NCBI GenBank assembly: GCA_964436635.1
Contig: CAYTDM010000023.1
Span: forward strand, 1 to 31,810
Direction of reading: 5' to 3'
Length of the DNA stretch: 31,810 bases
Origin: DASRQK01 sp964436635
Lineage (GTDB): Bacteria > Bacteroidota > Bacteroidia > Sphingobacteriales > Sphingobacteriaceae
Position numbers and translations under genes: made by a program. Shown piece after piece: positions 1-6,336 of the stretch (the stretch's first letter is position 1; each line of letters begins with the position of its first letter). The notes under the pieces are model-generated. The model saw only the letters and a list, made by a program, of their open reading frames with translations. It was not told the DNA's origin and did not search any database.

Positions 1-806
1 TGAGCGACTTCTACAATGGTTTTACGGGTAATCCCATGTAAAATGGTCTCGGAATGTGGAGTAATTAGGGTGTCTCCAATTCTAAAAATTAGGTTGGCGG
101 TACCCGCTTCTTCAATGTATTCGTGATTGATAGAATCCGTCCACATTAATTGATCGAAACCTTCTTCTTGTGCTAATTTAGTGGGCTGTAAAGATAGTGC
201 ATAGTTCCCCGCGCTTTTCGCAAATCCTACTCCCCCTTCAGCCGCTCTTGAATAAGTGGTTTCCACTTTTAAACGTAACGGCTTCGTATAATAGACGCCT
301 ACTGGACCTGTAATGATTGCGAAGCGATAAGAAATCGATGGATGCACCCCTAAAGCCGCTTCTGTAGCAAACATAAATGGACGAATGTATAAGGATGACC
401 CGTCTTTTGCAGGTACCCAATCTCGATCTAATGCGATCAATTGTTTCATTCCATCTAAAAAAATATGCGCCGGCACTTCTGGCATTGCCATGCGTGCGGC
501 TGAACGATTAAAGCGTTCGAAATTTTGATCGGGTCTAAAAATATTCACACGACCATCTTCATATTTAAATGCTTTAATGCCTTCAAAAATTGCCTGTCCG
601 TAATGCAGAGCGGAAATCGATGGACTAAAAGTAAAATCTCCATAAGGTACGATTTGAGGCTCTCCCCATTTTCCATCCTCGTAATCGGCTACCAACATGT
701 GGTCCGACAGCACTTTACCAAATTGCAAATGATCAAAATCCACTGAAGGTAATCTTGACTCACTGACTTTTTGAACCGGAATGGTTGATAATACGTTATT
801 ACTCAT
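1..806 (-). CDS. ilvE: Branched-chain amino acid aminotransferase (partial, 3' end outside window)
   Basis: About 268 N-terminal residues are visible, reading from an ATG at 806 to the left window edge without a stop. The protein would transfer the amino group between Leu/Ile/Val and 2-oxoglutarate using PLP. Family features seen: FTFSPSISALHYGQAIFEGIK near residue 60-80, SLYIRPFMFATEAALGVHPS, and the Schiff-base lysine motif GGVGFAKSAGNYA, followed by GFDQLMWTD and EEAGTANLIF. This matches the type II (eukaryote-like) BCAT layout, which is usually about 340-360 residues, so roughly a quarter lies outside the window. No Shine-Dalgarno site is seen. It is divergent from the hydrolase at 878 with 71 bp between them. 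Identification is strong; substrate preference within the family is inferred. Confidence 0.93.
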   Translation of the reverse strand, partial: MSNNVLSTIPVQKVSESRLPSVDFDHLQFGKVLSDHMLVADYEDGKWGEPQIVPYGDFTFSPSISALHYGQAIFEGIKAFKYEDGRVNIFRPDQNFERFNRSAARMAMPEVPAHIFLDGMKQLIALDRDWVPAKDGSSLYIRPFMFATEAALGVHPSISYRFAIITGPVGVYYTKPLRLKVETTYSRAAEGGVGFAKSAGNYALSLQPTKLAQEEGFDQLMWTDSINHEYIEEAGTANLIFRIGDTLITPHSETILHGITRKTIVEVA

Positions 807-865
807 AATTCTCTGTTTAAGGAAGGCAAGTTAATCAAAATGGATGAAAATCCAGCTATTTTTCT

Positions 866-873
866 TAGATTTA
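866..873 (+). promoter_or_regulatory. -7-like element directly before the hydrolase ATG
   Basis: TAGATTTA fits the Bacteroidota -7 consensus TAnnTTTG at 7 of 8 positions. It ends 4 nt before the ATG at 878, so the transcript would be leaderless or nearly so. No clear TTTG is seen at the -33 distance, so support is modest. Confidence 0.4.
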
Positions 874-877
874 CAAC

Positions 878-1696
878 ATGCTTGACACCCCTTTATTATT
901 CCCCAATAAATCTGTTTTCACCTGCTCATTAGCATCTGGTAGCAATGGAAATTGTTATTATGTGGGCAACGAAGATCATGGGATTTTAATCGATGTGGGA
1001 ATTTCTTGTCGTGAATTAGAGCGCAGAATGCAGCGCAATGGTCTTCATTTAAGTAAGATAAAAGCCATTTTTATATCGCACGAGCATTCCGATCATATAA
1101 AGGGGTTGACGGTGGTGGCAAACAAGTACCAAATCCCGATTTACATTACAGATAAAACCTTTAATGCCTTGCGTTTAGCGATCCCATCCAGATTGATTAA
1201 CTTTTTTGTACCCGATCAACCGATTACTTTAGGAGCGTTTGAGGTGAAACCATTTTCAAAATATCACGATGCGGCCGAACCTCAAAGTTTTTTAGTAGAA
1301 GCTGGAGGGAAAAGCATTGGGATTTTCACCGACCTCGGAAGGGTTTGCGATCAGCTAATCAAACATTTCCAAGCCTGCGATGTGGCCTTTTTGGAAACAA
1401 ATTATGAGGAAGAATTATTGGATCAAGGAAAGTATCCCTACTATTTAAAAAGAAGGATCAAAAGTGGATTTGGGCACCTCTCCAATGCACAAGCTTTGGA
1501 ACTGTTCATGCAGCATAGGACGCCGAAATTACAGCTACTTTACCTCTGCCACCTTTCGAGGGATAATAACCATCCTGATTTAGTCTTGGATCTTTTTCGG
1601 TCAAAGGCGGAATGGACAGAAATTGTGTTAGCGTCGCGGGAATGCGAAACGGCTGTACATCAGTTTTATTTGGAAGAACGGGAGGCAGTCGGTTAA
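878..1696 (+). CDS. YycJ/WalJ-like metallo-beta-lactamase-fold hydrolase
   Basis: A 272-residue cytoplasmic protein with no signal peptide. The start of the fold is seen in CSLASGSNGNCYYVG, followed by the metal-binding motif SHEHSDH near residue 70, a further ligand region KYHDAAEP, FTDLG and a late histidine in GHLSNAQA. This order matches the YycJ/WalJ branch, described as small 5'-3' exonuclease-like or phosphodiesterase enzymes of the metallo-beta-lactamase superfamily; the real substrate cannot be told from sequence. The length of about 260-270 residues is normal for the family. The ATG at 878 follows a -7-like TAGATTTA by 4 nt. Its stop overlaps the stop of the convergent hemJ gene by 4 nt (both use the palindromic TTAA). 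Confidence 0.85.
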   Translation: MLDTPLLFPNKSVFTCSLASGSNGNCYYVGNEDHGILIDVGISCRELERRMQRNGLHLSKIKAIFISHEHSDHIKGLTVVANKYQIPIYITDKTFNALRLAIPSRLINFFVPDQPITLGAFEVKPFSKYHDAAEPQSFLVEAGGKSIGIFTDLGRVCDQLIKHFQACDVAFLETNYEEELLDQGKYPYYLKRRIKSGFGHLSNAQALELFMQHRTPKLQLLYLCHLSRDNNHPDLVLDLFRSKAEWTEIVLASRECETAVHQFYLEEREAVG

Positions 1697-2226
1697 GAAG
1701 CTCGAAAACGCTTATATAACTTGATACCTAACATTAATAAAATCGCTAGCGCAAACAACCCCAGGACTCCAAACACCCAAGACACAGCGCTTTTTAACAC
1801 CACCATAAAAACGATGGCAAATAAAAAGAGCGTGGCCACTTCATTCCATATCCTCAATTTTCCGGATGTCCAAGTAGATGTTTCGTCACGCAATTGAAAT
1901 AGGATGCGTTGGCATAGGAAATGATAGGCTATTAAGCCGAGAACAAATGCAAATTTAACATGCATCCAACCCGCTTGTAGCAGGGCAGGTACTTGATAGA
2001 TCATCACCAAGCCAGCAAGTACTGTTAAGTACATGGATGGCACTGTGATGACCCACCAAAGCCTATTTTCCATTAACGTAAATTGTTTATGTAAGAGCTG
2101 ATACTCATGCAAAGGCCGTTGCTTTGCCTCGGTATGATAAATGAATAATCGAACGATGTAAAACAATCCGGCAAACCAACAAACGACAAAGATAATGTGG
2201 ATGGCCTTTGCGTATAAATAGATCAT
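1693..2226 (-). CDS. hemJ: HemJ-type protoporphyrinogen IX oxidase
   Basis: A 177-residue membrane protein with four or five hydrophobic segments (about residues 5-27, 57-78, 87-105, 128-150, 152-170). The family signature is visible: the histidine in AKAIHIIFVVCWFAGLFY and the conserved lysine in GWMHVKFAFVLGL. HemJ oxidises protoporphyrinogen IX to protoporphyrin IX in the heme pathway and sits in the inner membrane. It follows hemE by about 79 nt in the same direction, which supports the heme assignment over a generic CopD-like protein. The spacer from hemE contains a duplicated 23-bp sequence. The gene appears intact although hemE upstream is broken. Confidence 0.85.
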   Translation of the reverse strand: MIYLYAKAIHIIFVVCWFAGLFYIVRLFIYHTEAKQRPLHEYQLLHKQFTLMENRLWWVITVPSMYLTVLAGLVMIYQVPALLQAGWMHVKFAFVLGLIAYHFLCQRILFQLRDETSTWTSGKLRIWNEVATLFLFAIVFMVVLKSAVSWVFGVLGLFALAILLMLGIKLYKRFRAS

Positions 2227-2255
2227 TCTTCCTACTTATTTAAACTCTTAATTAC

Positions 2256-2314
2256 GTTTAACCGCTTAATTACGATTTATCTCTTATTTATGTTTAACCG
2301 CTTAATTACGATTT
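2256..2314. repeat. Two 23-bp direct copies in the hemE-hemJ spacer
   Basis: A 23-bp sequence containing TTTAACCGCTTAATTACG occurs at 2256-2278 and again at 2292-2314, a period of 36 bp. A further part copy (CTTAATTAC) lies at 2247-2255. The right copy covers the hemE stop codon at 2306-2308. This looks like a local duplication of the gene end. Confidence 0.85.
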
Positions 2315-3338
2315 GGAATAACTAAATTCCTTCACCACATCAATGGCATATTTTACATTGTCGAATGGCATATCTGGACTGATTCCATGTCCCAAATTAA
2401 AGATAAAGCCCTCCACACCGCGCATGCTTTCGAATAACTCATGAATTTTTCTACGAATTACAGGCTTATCCGCATACATCACAAATGGATCTAAATTTCC
2501 TTGTACAGCGATACCAGCTGGTAATTGTTCTTTGATTTGGCGCAAATTACCGTTCCAATCTACTGAAATCACATCCGGTTTAGTCTCTGCCATTAATGGA
2601 TGAAATACCGAACCTCCTTTACTAAAGGAAATAATCGGCACACCGGCACGATTCAAGTTTTCAATGATGCGCTTATTATACGCGTGTGAAAACGTTTCAT
2701 AATCGAACCACGACAAAGCATTTGCCCAGCTATCAAATAATTGCAAGGCATCCACACCAGCTTCGATTTGCATATTCATGTATGATATGCGCTAATTCAG
2801 GTTCGTTATTCAACAATAATTTAGTGCGTTTAAAATCTTTCGTAGACCCTCCTTCCACCAAATAACTTAACACGGTAAATGGTGCACCTGCAAATCCGAT
2901 TAATGGAATTGAACGATCTAAACGCTGTTGAATCACTTTAATGGCATCGCCCACGTATTGCAACTTGTCCACCACATCCACTTGCAATGCTTCTGCATCC
3001 GCATAGGTGCGAACAGGATTTGCGAAGCGAGGCCCCACACCTTGTTCAAAGCTTAAATCTCCACCCATCGCTTCACCAGTCACCAAAATATCCGAAAACA
3101 ATATGGCCGCATCAATGTCTAACAAATCCACAGGTAACATGGTCACATCGGCCGCTATTTCGGGCGTTTTACACATTTCCAAGAAAGAATAGCGGTTCTT
3201 AATTTCCCAATACTCTTTCATAAATCTACCAGCTTGACGCATCATCCAAACTGGTGGTCGATCATTCGCTTGCGAAAAAGCTGCGCGGATCAACAAATCA
3301 TTTTTTAATGGATTCGGGGTTGTTTTAGTTTCAATCAC
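2306..3338 (-). pseudogene. hemE: Uroporphyrinogen decarboxylase, broken by small deletion and frameshift
   Basis: HemE decarboxylates uroporphyrinogen III to coproporphyrinogen III. The first frame (3338 to 2733) carries PPVWMMRQAGR, the Asp region AILFSDIL, and GFAGAPFTVLSYLVEGGS. The second frame (from 2779 to 2306) carries MQIEAGVDALQLFDSW, ISFSKGG and the late histidine in FNLGHGISP. Together they give about 344 residues, close to the usual 340-355. At the junction (about 2775-2797) frame one reads NEPELAH and then goes out of frame, while frame two resumes at ISYMNMQIEAG. Compared with E. coli HemE about ten residues of the intervening helix are missing, consistent with loss of about 32 nt. 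The start is GTG, overlapping the TGA of the TPR gene (GTGA). Either a real lesion or an assembly error; the identity of both halves is certain. Confidence 0.9.
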
Positions 3339-3856
3339 TTCTTCTCCTTTGGTATTTCGTTTTCTATTCTATTAATAATTTGAGCGATTCTTGAGGTCAC
3401 TTCTAATTTTCTGACCACCTCAAGATAGGCTCGAACACGTTCGTAATCTTTTTTTCTTAAATTAATGTTTGCCAAATGAACTAAGATAATGGCTTTATCG
3501 TTTGATCGCCTAAATGGTAGGCGGGACGCAATTTGGAAATGATGTTCAGCGGCTTGATAATCTTCCGATTGCAACGCTAAATTTCCCCGCATAAACTCAT
3601 AATAATTCCGGCGCCTTTTTCTTAATCGATCAGGCCGCTTGATTTGATCCAATAAAGACTGAGTTTTCGCATAATCTTTTCGTTGGAAGGCTTGTGTGGC
3701 CAAAAAAACAGTGCCTTCGCGCACATAGCTCCAAATCAAATACCCTACTCCAAGTCCGGCAATGGCAGCAGCTTGATACTCCTGATTATAGATAGCGATT
3801 CCGATTAATACCGTCGCCATTCCTACAATAATCCATCTTAAATTATTCGTTAGCAT
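3335..3856 (-). CDS. Membrane-anchored TPR-like protein, function unknown
   Basis: About 173 residues when started at the ATG at 3856; a TTG at 3862 two codons upstream is less likely. Two hydrophobic segments (about residues 7-25 and 29-46) are followed by a helical region with TPR-like pairs, for example AFQRKDYAKTQSLLDQI, GNLALQSEDYQAAEHHFQIA and ANINLRKKDYERVRAYLEV. It is probably anchored in the inner membrane with the repeats in the cytoplasm, possibly a scaffold. It begins 12 nt after the response regulator stop and its stop overlaps the hemE start, so it is translated within the same operon. No specific function can be given. Confidence 0.75.
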   Translation of the reverse strand: MLTNNLRWIIVGMATVLIGIAIYNQEYQAAAIAGLGVGYLIWSYVREGTVFLATQAFQRKDYAKTQSLLDQIKRPDRLRKRRRNYYEFMRGNLALQSEDYQAAEHHFQIASRLPFRRSNDKAIILVHLANINLRKKDYERVRAYLEVVRKLEVTSRIAQIINRIENEIPKEKK

Positions 3857-3868
3857 GAACAAATACGC

Positions 3869-4570
3869 TTAATGATCTGTAAATTTATACCCTACACCTC
3901 GAATGGAATGAAAATACTTTGGATGTTTTTGATCGGGTTCAAAATACTTTCTAAAGGTTAGAATAAAATTATCAATCGTCCGGGTAGATGGATAAACATC
4001 GTAATTCCACACCGTCTCTAAAATTTGTTCCCTGGAAACCGCCTCATTTTTTCGTTCGATCAATAACTTCAACAACATGGTTTCCTTTTTGGTCAACGAA
4101 ATAATAGAACCGTTAGGATAATGCAGTTCAAAGGAATTAAAGTGAATCACTTTATCCCCAATCTGGTAATTATTTAGCTCCTTTAAGTCCTCACCTTTTA
4201 AACTTCTTCTCACCAAAATCCCGACGCGAAGGATTAATTCTTCTAAATTAAAGGGTTTCACCAAATAGTCGTCTGCACCCTTTTTCAATCCAGTCACGCG
4301 GTCCTCACTGCTATTTTTTGCCGTAAGGAACATAATAGGTACTTCTGTGTTTTGTAACCGGATGGTTTCAGCCACTTGAAAGCCATCAATTTCTGGAATC
4401 ATGACATCCAGAATAATAAGGTTAAATCGTTCTTCTTTAAACAATTTCAACGCCTTTTTCCCATCAGTCGCTGTAGTAACGCGATAACCTTCCATTTCTA
4501 GATTTAATTTAATCGCCTCTAGCAGGTGTTCTTCGTCCTCAACTAATAAAATTCGCTGTTTACTTTGCAT
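3869..4570 (-). CDS. OmpR/PhoB-family response regulator
   Basis: A 233-residue two-domain regulator. The receiver domain (about residues 5-118) has the acidic pocket VEDEE, the phospho-acceptor Asp55 in LIILDVMIPEIDGF and the conserved lysine in FLTAKNS. The C-terminal winged-helix DNA-binding domain (about 135-231) ends with the typical TRTIDNFILTFRKYFEPD and SIRGVGYKF. The start overlaps the 3' end of the kinase gene by 11 nt, so the two form a co-translated pair. The targets are unknown; the downstream heme genes in the same transcript are candidates. The pair is of the general RprX/RprY type known in this phylum, but that orthology is not proven here. Confidence 0.93.
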   Translation of the reverse strand: MQSKQRILLVEDEEHLLEAIKLNLEMEGYRVTTATDGKKALKLFKEERFNLIILDVMIPEIDGFQVAETIRLQNTEVPIMFLTAKNSSEDRVTGLKKGADDYLVKPFNLEELILRVGILVRRSLKGEDLKELNNYQIGDKVIHFNSFELHYPNGSIISLTKKETMLLKLLIERKNEAVSREQILETVWNYDVYPSTRTIDNFILTFRKYFEPDQKHPKYFHSIRGVGYKFTDH

Positions 4571-5441
4571 AATTTTTTAAGGTTACTTCAAACACAGTTC
4601 CATGTGGGACATTGTCCTTCACTTTGATTTGACCCTCGTGCTTTTCTAAAACTGTTTTTACAATATATAGTCCTAAACCAGTTCCTTTGGTTTTCCGCGT
4701 CCCTTCCTGTCCTACCCGATAAAATTTGTTGAAAATACGCTTTTTTTCTTCCATTTCAATACCAATTCCTTGGTCGGCGACTGAAAAGTGTACCGTTCCC
4801 CTTGCCTCATCAACCCATAGCTTCACGTGGATGGCTTCATTCGCAGGAGAATACTTTACCGCATTTTCTATTAAATTAGTAATCACATTGGTCATTGCGA
4901 AGCGATCCGCAAACACATAAACTTCAGGCTCAAGGTCTGTTTTAATGACTTGACTGGTGCATGCATTAACTTGCAATAAATCAGCCACTTGGTCGATTAA
5001 ATCCGTCAAATTTAACTCTTCCTTTTGGAATTGGTTTTGGACGCTTTCTAACTTAGTCGCGATTAATACGTTTTCAACCAAATAATCCAAGCGCTCAATA
5101 TCTTTTAATGAATTTGACATAAATTGCTCCTTTTGCTCTTTAGTTAACGTTCTTTTTAACATGGTTTGCAGATACAATTTAATGGAAGCAAGTGGAGATT
5201 TCAGCTCATGGGTCACGGCTAACAGAAAGTTTCTTTGCTGTTGCTGGAGTTTAAAGTCCCTCACAAAAGCACCCTTTAAACGCAAGGAAAAGACGATGAA
5301 AATAATTAGAAAAAACACCCCCTCACCGATGATCATTTCCTTATGATCTGGCACTGCACGAACTAATAATACGCCCCACCAAATTAATTGAGCGAGCGCA
5401 TAAAAGAATAAAAAATAGAATAATAAGAGCGATCTCCGCAT
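4560..5441 (-). CDS. Sensor histidine kinase
   Basis: About 293 residues from the ATG at 5441. An upstream TTG at 5483 would add 14 residues but lies upstream of the likely promoter element TACTTTTG at 5473-5466, so the ATG is preferred. Two membrane segments (about residues 4-28 and 37-54) enclose a very short periplasmic loop, so sensing is likely intramembrane or through a partner. The dimerisation box is VTHELKSPLASIKLYLQ (phospho-accepting His78), followed by the N box NVITNLIENAVKYSP, G1 DQGIGI, F box IFNKFYRVG and G2 GTGLGLYIVK. All catalytic boxes are intact. It is the first gene of the operon. Confidence 0.92.
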   Translation of the reverse strand: MRRSLLLFYFLFFYALAQLIWWGVLLVRAVPDHKEMIIGEGVFFLIIFIVFSLRLKGAFVRDFKLQQQQRNFLLAVTHELKSPLASIKLYLQTMLKRTLTKEQKEQFMSNSLKDIERLDYLVENVLIATKLESVQNQFQKEELNLTDLIDQVADLLQVNACTSQVIKTDLEPEVYVFADRFAMTNVITNLIENAVKYSPANEAIHVKLWVDEARGTVHFSVADQGIGIEMEEKKRIFNKFYRVGQEGTRKTKGTGLGLYIVKTVLEKHEGQIKVKDNVPHGTVFEVTLKNYAK

Positions 5442-5465
5442 TTCAAATTCCAGATTTAACAGGTA

Positions 5466-5473
5466 CAAAAGTA
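5466..5473 (-). promoter_or_regulatory. Probable -7 element of the kinase-regulator-heme operon
   Basis: On the minus strand TACTTTTG is an exact match to TAnnTTTG, ending 24 nt before the kinase ATG at 5441. A T-rich stretch (TTTTA) lies about 22 nt further upstream as a weak -33 element. Its position argues against the TTG start at 5483. Confidence 0.5.
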
Positions 5474-5533
5474 TTGAATTCAACGCTCATTACCATAAAA
5501 GTAACAGAATATGACATTATTAAGAAGATTCAG

Positions 5534-5541
5534 TAATTTTG
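5534..5541 (+). promoter_or_regulatory. -7-like element directly before the HAD gene ATG
   Basis: TAATTTTG is an exact match to TAnnTTTG and ends 4 nt before the ATG at 5546, predicting a leaderless transcript. No convincing TTTG is found at -33. Confidence 0.45.
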
Positions 5542-5545
5542 CGAT

Positions 5546-6247
5546 ATGCAATTGATGGATAAAAACACGGTCTTCTTCGATTTAGACCACACCTTATGGG
5601 ATTTCGACAAAAACGCTGAAGAGACATTAGCTGAACTATTTCACTTATATCGTTTCAATCAATTAGGCATGCCCTCTGCAGATACGTTTATAGAAACCTA
5701 TACACGTCATAACCACCGTTTGTGGCGGGAATACCATCATGGAAAGATTAGTAAAGAGGAACTAAGAAAAGCTCGTTTTGCCGACACCTTTACGGAATTA
5801 GGGGTGGATCCCGATTTATTTCCAATCGCATTTGAAGAGGATTATTTAAGAATTTGCCCGCAAAAAACGAACTTATTTCCTTTCACGCATGAGATTTTAG
5901 CCTATCTACAAGGAAAATATTCCTTGCATCTCATTTCGAATGGCTTTAAGGAGGCTTCGCAAATTAAAATCGCTAAAAGTGATTTAGCTAAATATTTTAA
6001 AACGGTTGTTATTTCAGAAATCGTCGGGGTGCACAAACCGAATCCAGCGATTTTTCATTATGCGGTGAACAATGCACAATCGCACATTCAAGAAAGTGTC
6101 ATGATCGGAGACAGTTTAGACGCCGATGTACGCGGAGCGCAAAATGTAGGGATGGATGCCATTTTCTTTAATCCAACAGGACAAAATGTACCGGAAGATG
6201 TTAAAAGAAGCATCCAAGGACTGAATGAATTAACGAAAATTCTTTAA
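5546..6247 (+). CDS. yjjG: YjjG-type HAD-superfamily nucleotidase
   Basis: A 233-residue soluble HAD hydrolase. Motif I is FFDLDHTLWDF (nucleophile and acid/base Asp), motif II is LISNGF, motif III the lysine in GVHKPNPAIF, and motif IV IGDSLDADVRGAQNVGM. A helical cap follows motif I (residues about 20-95), as in subfamily I. The family dephosphorylates pyrimidine nucleoside monophosphates, including non-canonical ones, as house-cleaning. The length matches YjjG (about 225-235). An in-frame ATG at 5555 is an alternative start. It is divergent from the kinase operon and convergent with the receptor gene. An 11-bp inverted repeat spans its stop codon. Confidence 0.85.
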   Translation: MQLMDKNTVFFDLDHTLWDFDKNAEETLAELFHLYRFNQLGMPSADTFIETYTRHNHRLWREYHHGKISKEELRKARFADTFTELGVDPDLFPIAFEEDYLRICPQKTNLFPFTHEILAYLQGKYSLHLISNGFKEASQIKIAKSDLAKYFKTVVISEIVGVHKPNPAIFHYAVNNAQSHIQESVMIGDSLDADVRGAQNVGMDAIFFNPTGQNVPEDVKRSIQGLNELTKIL

Positions 6248-6259
6248 ATCCTTGGATGC
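6210..6259. repeat. 11-bp perfect inverted repeat across the HAD gene stop
   Basis: GCATCCAAGGA at 6210-6220 is the exact reverse complement of TCCTTGGATGC at 6249-6259, with a 28-nt loop that includes the last codons and the TAA at 6245-6247. There is no U-tract, so it is not a standard terminator. Confidence 0.75.
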
Positions 6260-6336
6260 CGAAGTGCATGTGTTAATCGTTGTGCTATCCAAACAATGTA
6301 CTGTGCAAACAATATCCAGGTTAAATGATGTATAGC

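Noticed and set aside
238..746. Small frames on both strands inside the first 800 bases
   Set aside because: They are shadows of the partial aminotransferase, whose own frame is open to the window edge and carries the PLP-lysine motif.
5441..5483. TTG start of the histidine kinase at 5483
   Set aside because: It lies upstream of the best -7 element and adds residues before the first membrane segment; the ATG at 5441 is preferred.
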